From: Brachynemurus nebulosus
Lineage: Eukaryota > Arthropoda > Insecta > Neuroptera > Myrmeleontidae
Length of the DNA: 64,000 bases
Direction: 5' to 3'
NCBI GenBank assembly: GCA_035578155.1
Contig: JAPWDM010000008.1
Span: 5,477,347-5,541,346, forward strand
Shown one piece after another: positions 42,949-54,313 of this stretch. Within the stretch, counting starts at the first letter, position 1, and each line of letters begins with the position of its first letter. The notes beneath the pieces are model-generated. The model made no database searches. It was not told where the DNA came from and saw nothing but the letters and a program-made list of their open reading frames with translations. The position numbers and the translations under genes are program-made.

Positions 42949-45723
42949 CTCGTGAACCAAATTCTTCACAGGCGGATTCAACGGCCACTTTGTGTGCTTT
43001 ATTTAATTCCACAATTTTATGATTAACGTAAATTGTTGAGCAACGTTCCAAAATTTTTTCTGGAGCACCTTTCATAACTAACAGATAGCTAAAATCTTCT
43101 GTTGTGGAAACTTTATGAATACTGACCTAAACAAATTAATCCAAAATCATTTTTTTTTTTTTTTTTTTTTGGCGACCGTGTTTGAAAGTATAAAAGGTCG
43201 AAATAATTTCATTTTTAAACCAACAATTTTTGAATTTTTATACTCTTTCTTACATATTGTATGATATACAACAGATTAATATTGATTCCTGTAGCTTATT
43301 TTTTTATTTTTAGGACTTTGAAAATTTATTTATTTATTTTTTTTTTATTTAGGTACTTCATTGTAATAATACAAATATAATACAAGTAAACGTAAAAAAT
43401 ATATTTCTAATTACACTCATTCTTAAAAATTTGGTCAGCCTTGGGACATCAAATACCATTCACCCCTAATCTATTTCTGTCCCATTCGTGTATCCTCCGT
43501 GCGTGTATCTATTCATCCCTACTTTCGTATCTGTCATGGTTGAATATGATGCAAATTAAAATTAAACAATCAATTATTCTAAAAAAAAAAATTGACCTTA
43601 TTTTTCCTATTCTTAACAAATAAAAGAACTAAGAAAATATCTTTTTGACTGTAAACACAATTTAAATAAATTATGAAAAAAGTTTTTAGAACCTTTTTTT
43701 GCACTGTTTCCTTACTAAATTTTCACATTTAATTTTTCTTTATGATCTCAACAATTTAATTATTATTTATTAATAATAACTTACGACAAACTCAAATACA
43801 ACCATCTTCAAATTATCAACTACAATTTCTTGTCATGTTTGTAGTAACTACAAACATAATAAGAAATTATTTTTTATTACTCATGTGGGAGAAGTACTAA
43901 CTTGGCGCACAGATCGCAAAATAGCTGTTTGCCCACTGTACTCTTCCCACATAATTTTTTGCGTGCGGAAAGTAACTTTTTATTACTCATGCGAGAGAAG
44001 TACTAACTTCGCGCACACATTTCTGTACGCAATATAGCTGTTTGCCCACTGTACTCTTCCCACATACATTTTTGCGTGCGGAAAGTAACTTTCCACACGC
44101 AAATTGACAATAAAATACGCAAAATTTAATCAAAACACGCAAAGCCGCCTCTTAATTTTTCATTTAATAAATATTTCATAATTATTTCTATAGAAACCAC
44201 CAACAAAGTAATTTAAACAATAATTAATTCAGAAAAAAAAGACGAACACTCAAAAATATTATTTTAAAAAGTAATAAAAATGTCAAAAATAGTAGTAAAA
44301 ATAGAAAAAAATATGTGAAATTCGTAATAAAAAATAGTATGTGCAACTCGTGCGGGATTGTCGATTGCCCATTCAAGCGAATGAACGTACTCACTACGTT
44401 CGTGTGTTCAACTGCGCTTTCGTGGGCAATCGACAATTCCCCGCACTTATTGCACAATATACTATTTTATGTTCACCCCGTCAGTACTATACAGTCCATT
44501 TTACTGTAATAATTTCATTTTAAATCAAAATATTCAATAATTTCTTGTTCTTTTGTTTATTTGTTAAACAAATGAACAAATATTATCATTATTTTAATAG
44601 TTAAAATTACTGACAAGTGCTGCTATCTGCCAACAAATATGTACATAATCCCAGCAATAACTACTTTTTATGTCATCGAAGATGACATATTAATATGGTT
44701 TTATGACTGAATAATTATTGAGTTGTACATCCATATTGAATAAACGCAAGAGGGCTGTAGAGCTCTGAACAACTATAGAGTTAACAAAAAATCATAAATT
44801 AACATTTCACTGAGATGACATTACTTAGTGCGTGTCAAAAACACGCATTTGACGAATTTTTATGTTCTAACTTAAACTTCATTAGTTTTTTTTTTTTTTG
44901 CAAAATTATATTTTTGAGTGGTCGCCTAAAAAATATTGTTCATAATTTACGTGAAAATTTAATATCGTTATTCATGTTTTACACTTGCATGATATTAACC
45001 GTTTTCACTATTATGTAACTACGAAAATAACGATTTTTACCTGATACTTTTCAGTTGAATTAAACGGTATTTCCACAATTTTTGGACTAGCTTGTTTAAT
45101 ACGATTAATATTTTTGAATGTTATTTCCATAAATTTTAATATTGCCGCCTCAGAGGCATCTCCGGCCACTTTACGACGTAACACATTTATATTTTCTTGA
45201 TCGGGCAAAAATTCACTTCGATTGCACAGCATTGCACAACGTGCTAAAAATTTAAAACCTTCCAAAAAAAAAAGAAGAAAATATCAATACGTTTACAATT
45301 TATACTCTGCAATTACATTAACATGGATATGTTTTTGGATGCTGAAGTAGTTATAAAAGGAAAATTTGTGACGTGAAAAATGTAACGCTACGTATAATTG
45401 AAGTGCGGATAATCAAGAATTATCGTAAAATCGAAATGAATGGAATACTTTCTAAACTTTGTACTTGATTTTCATACATTTTCTTACATATTTTTGGTTC
45501 CGGTAGTTCATTCTTTATTTTTACCATTCTGAATGAGAAATAAGAAATTTTCATAGTTTCCGGTAATTCATTCTTTATTTTTACCATTAATGAGAAATAA
45601 GAAATTTTTACCATACGCTTTTTTAGAGAATTTCCATCCTGGAAATTCAACTATTACAGCGGCACTCATGGTGCAGATCTGGGCCCGGCACTATGACAGA
45701 AATTTGTTTTGACGCCTCGATAA

Positions 45724-45791
<68 letters not shown>

Positions 45792-46001
45792 TGGTTTCTC
45801 GTTGTGAGCAACATCAAAATTGAAATAGAATCATATGCCTTACTCTTTTTATGTATATGCGAATTTTATTATCTAAAAAGAGTAAGGTATATGATTCTAT
45901 TTCAAGTTGCTTACAACGAGAAATCAGTGTATATTTAGTGTTTATAGGGTGCTGTGAGTCACCCCTCAAAAGGGCGACAGTTATTTATTTTACAATTTAC
46001 A

Positions 46002-46069
<68 letters not shown>

Positions 46070-49000
46070 TGTAAATTGTAAAATAAATAACTGTCGCCCT
46101 TTTGAGGGGTGACTCACAGCACCCTATAAACACTAAAACCACAGGATTTTTTTTCGGAATTAACAGTTCGGGAAAATCGCAAATTGACTGGCTGCATGAT
46201 GTTTCAAAATGTTTCTAAGTACGGCCCTGACTAAACTATGCATAAATACCTTCTTAGTATCAAAGGTACAAAATGATTTAATTGACTAAAATTCAGTAAA
46301 ATATGTAAACATGTTAAGATCGTAAACGTGTTTCCCAGATCTTTTTTTTTTTAAAAAAACAGAAAATTTATCTTACAAACATAAGATGGTCAGAACCGGA
46401 CTAAAAATAATTTTTAAGAGCCCTTTTTTTGATCCATATTTAGTATCAAATTTTTTCTGTCAAAAAACAGTTTTGGTCAAATTTATTAGTAAATATTAAT
46501 TACACGGGTGAGATCTATCCACTGATTTCGTAGCGAGATTTATATACTTTCACCCATGTATATATGTGTGTGTGTGCTGCACCATAACTCTCAAATGAAG
46601 CATCCAATTTTTACGAAATTTGGTGGAAAGTCCTAAACTCTTGGATGAGTTCGTCAGCAAGACATGTCCGATTTTTAAAAGCCAAAATTTTGGTTAGAAA
46701 CAAGAAATATTTTATCCGGAGAGTTGCGAGAAACTCTAATTACACAACTATGAATCCTGGCTTAATGTTTGACGATTTTTTTTTAACAGTCCTACCAGTT
46801 TGGATATAAATTTAAATTAATTTATTATTTTTTATTAATAGTGTTTTCTTATGATAAACTCACATACAACCGGCTTCAAACTATCAACTATCGACCGCGG
46901 TAATCACAAAAAATTATAGGGGGTTTTCCTCTATTCATCTCGTGAGCTTTACGCGCATCCATTTTACGATACTTACGAGGCGGTACGGTATTGAACTAGG
47001 CCGTGTTCGATTCGTGATATAAAAAATTTCCGCGCATGTGCAGTATTAAACCGCGCAAACAAAAATTCAAATTATTTAACATCTACTACCATATTTGGAA
47101 GCTTGCAGACGTTATACATTTAAATTTTTTCTAATATGTTCGCGCGGTTTAGTAATGCACATGCGTAAATGCCCTGGAATTTTTTATACCACAAATCGAA
47201 CACGAGGCTATATAAAAGTAGTTCACATAGGTGGCAGCAGTAACTAGTGACAATGTTTGTTGTTTGTTTGTGGGTTAGATTTACCAAAAACATATTTATC
47301 CATGCTTCGATTTTTAAAAAAATTTGCTTTAAACCTGGATCTTTTAGGTACGTTTTTCGTGCAATAACTTGTCGTTCGGTTATATCCACTTCGACAACTT
47401 TATCCATGTACCACAGATGGCGAACAGTCATTCGATTCTGCGTTAACGTGCCCGTCTTGTCCGAACAGATAACCGTAGTCGAACCTAACGTTTCAACGGC
47501 TTCTAAATTTTTAACCAGACAATTTTTTTTCGCCATCCTCTTAGCGGTTAATGTTAAACAGACGGTGACGGTTGTTAATAAACCTTCGGGAACATTGGCG
47601 ACAATAATTCCGATTAAAAATATAATCGATTTTATCCACGTATATCCCAATAGCATGGTGGTACAGAAGAATATAAAGCCGAGCGAACATGCCCAACAAC
47701 TTATAATACCCATGAATCGGCTTATTTCGCGAGCAATCGGAGTTTTTTCTGGTGTTAAGGATGACGCCAATCCAGCAATATGACCCATAATTGTATTATC
47801 ACCGCAACCGATTACAATCCCTGAAAGGAACAAATGTTACTCGGCCAAAGACTACAATTAACTTTATATAGAGGGTGAATAATATGAGAGTTACTTAATT
47901 AAAAAAACAAAAATTATTTAGAATTATAGCTACTGCTAGGCACAATCGACTACTATAGTTAGAATGGGGTATTTGACAATTTTTAAAAAACCATCTTAGT
48001 GTGTTTATTACTTCTTACTAAGCTCATAATACACATTTTTAAATTATTTTGTACTATATTTTTAATAAAACTCATCGACAAAATTTCAGTTTTTAAAAAG
48101 ACCGCAAAAACGATGCTTTCTGCCTCTTTCAAATCATATGACGACATTAGCTCTAAAACATTGAGTAAGGTAAAAGACCCGGTTATTGACCCTGGCCCAG
48201 TTTCTGACCTTTTCAACTTTTTTATAAATTAATAAAAAAACTATATTTTAAACAAGTTAAAAAAATAAATTCTTAATTTAAAGTAATTTATTCTGTGTCT
48301 AATGAATAGCAATTGAAAAAGTATAGAATATATTAACTAAATAAAAAAAAATTTAAGTTTAAAATGTGTGTGAAAGCTATTTTTTAGTTGTTTTCTAAAC
48401 GGTTTACGTTAGAAGATACGGCGTTTTGATTTGTGCAATATTCATCATGTAAGTATGAAAATTTAATTAAAAATATAAATAGTAGTAGTAAGTTTAGTAG
48501 GTACTGGTTTTACTTGTGATATTTGTGTTACTTTTAGAATTTAATTTTTTATTAATAAAAAAAAAATGCGGTACAGATGGTGTATAGCGCGACAGTGTAG
48601 AAACACCAGCAAAAAAACTCCAGATAAACTATTTGTGTCTGTTCCGAAAAATGCAGAATTACTGAGTGTAAACGGTTCAACACGTTTTAAATTGTCAAAT
48701 AATTTAAAAAAAAATTAATAATGAAAAATTTCTTTCATAGTTACCAAAAAAGTAAATCGTTCTTTTCCTAACTACAATATAATACATATTCGAACGAACT
48801 TGTGACGTAAGCTGCTTTTGCTTGATGTTTTCGATTACGTCATTTTTAACGTAAATTTTGTAATTATATTTAATTAAAATTTTTATATTTTTGAATAAAA
48901 TAATTTGTAAAAAAGCAATATTCAGTATCATTATGACTCGAGTAATTATTTAAAAATCAAAATAGATATTTTTTCAACTACTGTCAAATACCCCAATACT

Positions 49001-52000
49001 GGCAGGGTGCGAAGTGAGGACAATTAGATCGATTGCAACGTGAATAGTGGAGAAAATAAGCATTAATAGGGGCTCATACTTATGTGCTTATAGTGTAATA
49101 AAAAATATTAAATACAAATATTTACATTGATCCACTTTGATTATGAACGCAATTGCAACTAATATGTCGTTCCTTATTTATCTGTCAACAGTATTAACGT
49201 CTACACGTCAATCCATAAATACAGAATTAAAAATATTTGATGTATTTTAACTCACATAGTCACATGCAATGATGTTTCATAAGGAGTTCTAGTTACTGAT
49301 GTTTGTCTTATGACTCTACATTCAACTAAATGACTTATGCCAGCATTTCTTAATTCTCGAATTTCCCTGACATGCTTCACCGTCACCAGCAACTTCTTCC
49401 TCAGTAGCTAAAGTTTTTTAGAATTCTCGAAACAAAATATTTTTTTGCTTTGATTTAATACTAAAATTCGAAGTATCTAGTCGTCCGCTAAACGGACGAA
49501 TAAAATAGCCTAGTCGTCCGTTTTGGTTAGGTTAGTTTAGTTAGTTTTGACCATGTCCCTGCCACTCTACATATAGTCTATTATAAAAAAATGGGTCGTT
49601 TTCTGACCCGCTGTAACTAGTATACCAGATGGCGTTGATGTACAGGGAGTTAAAATTAGAGTCGGGACATGAGTTTCGATAGTTCGCTATTTTTCATCAG
49701 ATTCATCTAAAATAAATTGGAAATAAATTAAATATTTAAAAAAATACTTCAACTCAACCTGGAAAGATTAATTAAATTAAAAAATTTTAATTCTTTGTAC
49801 TCAATCATATGATAATTAATTTTGACATCTATTTGATGAAAAATGCTCACATGTCCCAACTCTATTTAGTATACTCCCCTACCATCAGCGCCTCCTAGCA
49901 AACTGTGACAGTCATTGGCCCGTTCTTGAAAACAAGTGGCAGGGACATGGTTTTGACAATATACTTCGATTTTTGATATAAAAACTAGATGGTGAGGTTG
50001 GTTTTGGTTAGGCTAGTTTAGTTAGTTTTGACAATATACTTCGATTTTTGATATAAAAACTAGGTGGTGAGGGTAGTTTTAGTTAGATTAGTTTAGTTAG
50101 TTTTGACAACATACTTCGATTTTTGATATAAAAACTAGGTGGTGAGGGTAGTTTTAGTTAGTTTAGACAATATATTTCGATTTTTGATATAAAAACTAGG
50201 TGGTAAGGTTGGTTTTGGTTAGGTTCCGTTTAGCGGACGGTTAATTTATTTTATTCATCCGTTTGGCGGACAATTAATTTATTTTATTTATCCGTTTAGC
50301 GGACGACTAGCAACACTCATTAAAATTAGCTTTTGATTTGTTAATAATATTATCTAAATCTTTCACCTTCTACTTATATGAGTTACGAAAAATTTCATTA
50401 ATAGTTTTTAAAAAACGACACTGTTCGTAGAATTGCGTAAAGTCCGACACTGATTGTTAAAAAATGTTCAAGTGTTGGTAACAGTCTCGTCGTTATGAGT
50501 ACGAGATTCTAATAAAAATTACAACTCTCAGATTATTCAACCTATATAAAAATTTGAACAACCTTTTGCAGTTCCTTCAACAGCAAATGTGGAAAAAAAC
50601 ACCAAATTTTTTGTTTCAATTGGAATATCACTTGTCGGTTCAGTGCCTCGACTCAGTGCTTCCGTTTCACCCGTCAGTGATGAGTTATCGATCTATATTA
50701 TCAAAAAATAATTAGAATCACCATTACCAGAAAAGATAATATATTACTTTTAAGCCTTGATTTTCGATTAATCGTATATCGGCTGGAATTCGATCTCCGG
50801 ACTTTATGATGACAATATCGCCAACAACCACTTCACTGCTCAATATCGATTGTTGAGTACCGTCACGAATCACTAACGCGTGTGGGGGTATCATATTTTT
50901 AAATGACTCCATTACCTAATTTGTATTTCGGTTTAAATTTTTTTAACGTTCTTAACTACATAAGGGATTTGATCATAGCAAGGCGGTTTGTTTTATGACG
51001 TAAATGTTTCCGTTTAGCGAATTTTTGAATTGAAAATTCAGCTATTACAGCCACTGTCATGACGCGATTTGAGCCTGGGACTATGATGATAGAAATTTAT
51101 TTTGAAGTTCCTTCATTCTAGAAGTCGAAAATGACATTCACTAAAATTTATATGTAGTTATATATGTATATATGTATCCACACGATAACTCTCGAACGAA
51201 ATGTCCTATTTTTACGAAATTTAGTGAAAACATTGGAAATCCAAAAATTTTGGATGACATCTTCAGTCAGACGTGTTTGATGTCCGATACATAGTTTTTT
51301 GGGAATTTTTACACCATTAGAGAGAGGAGGAAAAATCAAATAAAACAGGTTTTTGCAATTCCGGGACTAAAAGACATGATTTAGTCTCTCATAATAGGGA
51401 GTAAAGTGCCGCTTTTAATCCCAAGGGACTAAAAAATTCACTTTTAGTCCCAAAGGACTAAAAATTTATTTTGCTCCCGCTTTTAAACCAATCAGCAAGC
51501 ACAATTTGCATAAATTTAACTTAAATAGCGTTGCTAGGTTATTTAAAATAATAAAAAAATTCAAACTTGTAGATAAAGACAAACAATTGTATTGTACAAT
51601 TCGATTGATTTATCCAAAGTATACTTGATGGAATATTATTACATACAATTTGAATGACATTTAAGTAATTTTTTTAAATTTTTATAATTTTAAATTATCG
51701 GGAATTGCAAAAATTAGTTAATTACACCAAAGAACACGAAAGGGTTTTTTTTCACCCCTCGTGCGATTTGTTGCCCTAGGGCCTTTACAGGCCCCCTGGC
51801 AACAAACTTCACACTCGGGAGTAGAACTCACACTTTAGTCCCTTGGTCTATAACATACTATTTTCAACTATTATTCTATGTAAACTGGTTTCCAAGAAAA
51901 ATTAATTTTTGTAAACGGAAATTCGCTATGTTATACAGGATGCTGTGACAGAGGGTATTATTTTTTTATACTTGCTGTGATCAAGGTTGCCATGATGAAA

Positions 52001-54216
52001 TCTATTGTGTATTTTGAGTGTGTACCTTAGAACTTTTACTTTCTTGATAATATGAAAAAATGCCAGTAATCAGGACCACAAGCGCTAGCGAAATTCCTAA
52101 GTACAAATTATCGGCACTGTCACTTTTTGTAATATTTTTCTCGATAAAATACGAGACGATACTCAAAATCGAGCCAATCCATAAGAGTAATGAGAAACCT
52201 TGAGTTAATTTTTTTAAAAATTTAATACATTCCGATTCTTTTTGGGGTGGACTTAGCGAATTTGGGCCATTTTGTTTCAGTAATATTTTCGCTTGGTTCG
52301 ATGTAAGACCTGTCTCAATATTTGTTCCAAAACGATCACAGAGTTTCTCTGAAAATATTATTAGCGATAAAAATTGATACGGGGTATTTCATCCCTTAAG
52401 AATGTGTGGATGCAAAAATTATTATGTATATTTACTAATACAGTAGACTCTCGTTAATTCAAACCTGCGATAATTCGAAACTCTCTATAATTCAAAGGTA
52501 TCACGAGTTCCCTCCAAAATCTCTTTATATTTCGAACTAAAACAATACATTTTTATACACTTGGTAATTCAAATGAAAAAATCATTGCTACGTAACAAAA
52601 CGACGCGTTAATTCGAACTCATCGGCCGCGGCGTCAAACATTCGACAATTCAAAGTTGCAGAGAGAAAGAGACAGAAAGATTGTAAGTACATCTTGAGAC
52701 AAGTTCAACTTCATTCATCGCAAATGCTTAAAAAATTAAAATTGTTACCTGCGATAATTCGAACCTCTCTATAATTCGTAATATTTTAAGAGTCCCTCGA
52801 GTTTCGAATTAACGAGAGTCGACTGTACTTATACAGAAACAATTATATGTAAACCAAAATTTTCGTTAGTTTTAAAATTTTTAATTTCCAATTTGGAGAG
52901 GATGCTTCACCCCCCAGAAAATGTGTATGGATTCAAAAACTAATAACATATATTATTTATTCGCTATGAGCTTATGCCTGGAGGGAATATGAAATTCGAC
53001 TACAGCGCTCAAGGTGGACAAATATGTCAATTTATCAGGACGTTGCGTTGTTTATACGTAATTTTAATATTTATTTTAAGGAAAAGTAGTTTTTTTTTAA
53101 ATACTGTGTTTAATTTTTTTAAAGCCAGTACTTATTACGATGTTTATTTACCAAATTTTAAAAAATAATAAAAAAAATTATTTGTAACCTTACCATCAAA
53201 TGTCAATTTATTTTCAAATTTTAAAAAAAATATCATAATAGTTGAATTTCGAGTTTTCGAAATTCGCTAAAAAATTAGCTTTTTTGTTTTGTTTTTTTTT
53301 TTTGGGGGGGGGGGGGGTAATTATTGAAAACTATTAAATAAATTTCAGTTTTTTAATACATTTTTCATTTGTTTTATTATGGAGGGTAGATATCAGGAGC
53401 ACCATCTCTGTATCAAAAAGTGTCCATAGAAAGGCGTAAATAGTGGCGGCGCTAGTGTAGCAAAAGGGTAAATTTAGAGAAGTAAACAAGGAAAGCAAAA
53501 CATCCGCGTTGTGATGTAATTATTGTTTTTTTATTATAATTGTTACATATAATAGTTTTATTATTTTAAAAATTTTTCTAAAACTCAACACAAAAAAATC
53601 ACTATACTCTTTTGCTACTCTAGCGCTATTCTGGCGAGTTTTTGAACTGTTACTAAGTACTTAAAACGAGACACTTTTTGAACTATTTTTCTATAGTTTT
53701 CCGTACAAGATAGTCCTCCTTATATTCTACACTCCATAATTTTATAATAGTAAAATGTCCTGATAAATTGTCAAATAATTACTTGATGTAGATAGATGGC
53801 TCTAGTTTCGGCTCGGAGAGAGTATGCCAAAAAAACTCAATTTTTAAATTTTTAAGTATTAACGGGGTTGTATCACCCCTTAAAAATAATATCTGAGTTC
53901 CAATTTTGAGGAGGTATTTCAACCCTTTAGTCGTTTTTAGTATTAACTGGTATTTTTAAGTTGTAAGGTAGTCATCTTCTATGTATTGGCAAAATTTTAG
54001 ATTTTTTTTTTTAATTTTTGAATTCCTGCGCTTTTTTTGACTTTTATTTGTGTAAAAAATTAAAATTTCAAATATTTTCATATATTTAAATTTTTGAAGT
54101 ACATACTAAAAATATTTACCCAATGGTATTAGATGTGCATCCGTGTCAATTTCTTTTCGAAATCGTTCTAACTGCGACACTTGTGATACACGCTTACGTT
54201 TGAAACACTTAAACAT
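42949..54216 (-). CDS. Na+/K+-ATPase alpha-type P-type ATPase, 7 exons, C-terminal half not found
   Basis: Exons on the minus strand: 54216-54120, 52348-52026, 50915-50748, 50692-50563, 47820-47335, 45258-45041 and 43126-42949, all with GT donors and AG acceptors and consistent phases, giving 533 residues. Landmarks: AHLIPLEKL; TM1-TM2 with loop ending DNLYLG (residues ~90-130); [13 protein letters not shown] actuator domain; LTGET; TM4 VPEGLL (E318); phosphorylation motif [10 protein letters not shown] (D360); nucleotide-domain KGAPEKIL (K493). These assign the family firmly (plasma-membrane ion pump). It is not the conserved housekeeping sequence: many usually invariant positions differ (for example LTGET, LTTVTV and a shortened segment before DPGFKF). 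Loop position 111 (classical numbering) is E and 122 is N. The hinge and TM5-TM10 (GDGVND region) were not found to the left, so the gene is truncated, has a very long intron, or the sequence is misjoined. It starts 97 bp from the DRC5 start codon. Confidence 0.9.
43154..43179. repeat. Poly-T tract
   Basis: An uninterrupted T run in the intron just upstream of ATPase exon 7. Confidence 0.85.
43880..44470. repeat. Dispersed repeat family F, longest copy
   Basis: Lies in the ATPase intron. Starts with two tandem modules (GGGAGAAGTACTAACTTGGC to GCGGAAAGTAACTTT at 43890 and 43992), continues as at 16385-16830, and ends in a foldback (GCGGGATTGTCGATTGCCCA versus TGGGCAATCGACAATTCCCC, 44352-44443). 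Confidence 0.75.
44660..44865. repeat. piggyBac-family interior fragment
   Basis: Same unit as 23600-23815 and 33640-33840; lies in the intron just below ATPase exon 6. Confidence 0.75.
45731..45788. repeat. (AT)n microsatellite
   Basis: Nearly 30 AT units, adjoining a dispersed-repeat module (GGGCCCGGCACTATGACAG) related to 34660 and 51080. Confidence 0.95.
45789..45929. mobile_element. Mariner-like foldback MITE, 141 bp
   Basis: Almost entirely palindromic: CACTGGTTTCTCGTTGT at the left mirrors ACAACGAGAAATCAGTG at the right, and inner ATAGAATCATAT/ATATGATTCTAT blocks also pair. TA flanks on both sides. Confidence 0.85.
45935..46136. repeat. 202 bp palindrome with (AT)n centre
   Basis: TTAGTGTTTATAGGGTGCTG through TTTACACC is followed by ~35 AT units and then the exact inverse ending in CACTAA. 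The stem is ~68 bp outside the AT tract. It probably represents a foldback MITE whose centre expanded. Confidence 0.92.
46999..47208. mobile_element. TA-target foldback MITE in the ATPase intron
   Basis: GCCGTGTTCGATT and AATCGAACACGAGGC are inverted, with TA outside. Inner ATTAAACCGCGC/GCGCGGTTTAGTAAT and CGCATGTGC/GCACATGCG blocks also pair. It ends 127 bp from ATPase exon 5. Confidence 0.85.
47821..49476. other. ATPase intron, no other gene seen
   Basis: Part of the intron between exons 4 and 5. AT-rich. Both strands have short open frames near 48000-48230, but composition and lack of motifs argue against a gene. Confidence 0.45.
49552..49949. mobile_element. hAT-like element, 398 bp
   Basis: Ends CATGTCCCTGCCACT and AGTGGCAGGGACATG (perfect 15 bp TIR), with 8 bp duplication GTTTTGAC at 49544-49551 and 49950-49957. 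Confidence 0.92.
49645..49878. mobile_element. Foldback MITE related to the 21470-22118 family
   Basis: GGGAGTTAAAATTAGAGTCG and the inverse of ACTCTATTTAGTATACTCCC bound it, with GGGACATG/CATGTCCC inside. It is nested in the 398 bp hAT-like element, giving a third nesting level. Confidence 0.7.
49950..50226. repeat. Minisatellite, about 4 units of 75 bp
   Basis: Units start at 49950, 50025, 50100 and ~50161, each beginning GTTT(T/A)GACAA-AT and containing CGATTTTTGATATAAAAACTAG. The third unit is shortened by ~14 bp. Confidence 0.92.
51030..51960. repeat. Inverted copy of the 34190-34750 repeat, interrupted
   Basis: In reverse it carries the same modules: GGCTCAAATCGCGTCATGAC, GATAACTCTCGAACG-like text and the GTCACAGCATCCTG end at ~51940. 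An unrelated insertion occupies about 51349-51895. It lies in the ATPase intron 2 region. Confidence 0.7.
51349..51840. mobile_element. Insertion with TTTTTGCAATTCC ends and a hairpin
   Basis: TTTTTGCAATTCCGGGA near 51349 is inverted at 51697-51713 (TCGGGAATTGCAAAAA). To the right, GTTGCCCTAGGGCC pairs with GGCCCCCTGGCAAC around 51770-51805. GGGACTAAA/TTTAGTCCC motifs recur five times. The class is unclear; there may be two adjoining elements. Confidence 0.5.
52441..52825. mobile_element. pogo/Tigger-like MITE, 385 bp
   Basis: Ends CAGTAGACTCTCGTTAATTC and GAATTAACGAGAGTCGACTG flanked by TA. TAATTCGAA motifs are repeated throughout. The CAGT start and TA target are typical of pogo-type elements. 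In the intron between ATPase exons 1 and 2. Confidence 0.85.
53284..53321. repeat. Poly-T followed by poly-G tract
   Basis: A run of ~17 T's leads directly into ~15 G's. Confidence 0.9.
53388..53738. mobile_element. MITE, copy 2 of 2
   Basis: Same element as 40029-40376 (TATGGAGGGTAGATATCAGG at the left, ACTCCATA at the right), here with an imperfect flanking duplication (GTTTTAT versus ATTTTAT). In ATPase intron 1. Confidence 0.85.
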
Positions 54217-54313
54217 TTTCGTAACTCAAAAAAAAGATTGCAATAAATTTTTATTGACGTTTATTTTATTATTTTGTTTTTGTTTTTTTTCTGATTTAAA
54301 TAAAAAGGTGACA
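54217..54313. promoter_or_regulatory. Bidirectional promoter region, ATPase / DRC5
   Basis: Only 97 bp separate the ATPase start (minus strand, 54216) from the DRC5 start (plus strand, 54314). The DNA is T-rich on the plus strand with no clear TATA box. Both 5' UTRs must therefore be very short or overlap the opposite gene. Shared regulation is likely but not shown. Confidence 0.6.

Larger units (their letters stand above)
49477..50310. mobile_element. TIR element with internal minisatellite
   Basis: CTAGTCGTCCGCTAAACGGA at the left is inverted at the right (CCGTTTAGCGGACGACTAG). Extra TCCGTTT-GCGGAC motifs lie inside both ends. Contains a four-unit tandem array and a nested hAT-like element. 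Confidence 0.75.

Noticed and set aside
47247..47783. A 178-codon plus-strand frame
   Set aside because: It is antisense to ATPase exon 5, whose minus-strand translation carries the family motifs.
49950..50226. Regularly spaced direct repeats as a possible CRISPR array
   Set aside because: The units are contiguous 75 bp tandem copies without unique spacers, in a eukaryotic sequence; it is a minisatellite.
54143..54313. In-frame upstream extension of DRC5 to an ATG at 54143
   Set aside because: The extension overlaps the ATPase first exon antisense and adds a low-complexity F/L-rich segment with no match to the DRC5 family; the ATG at 54314 gives the expected N-terminus.
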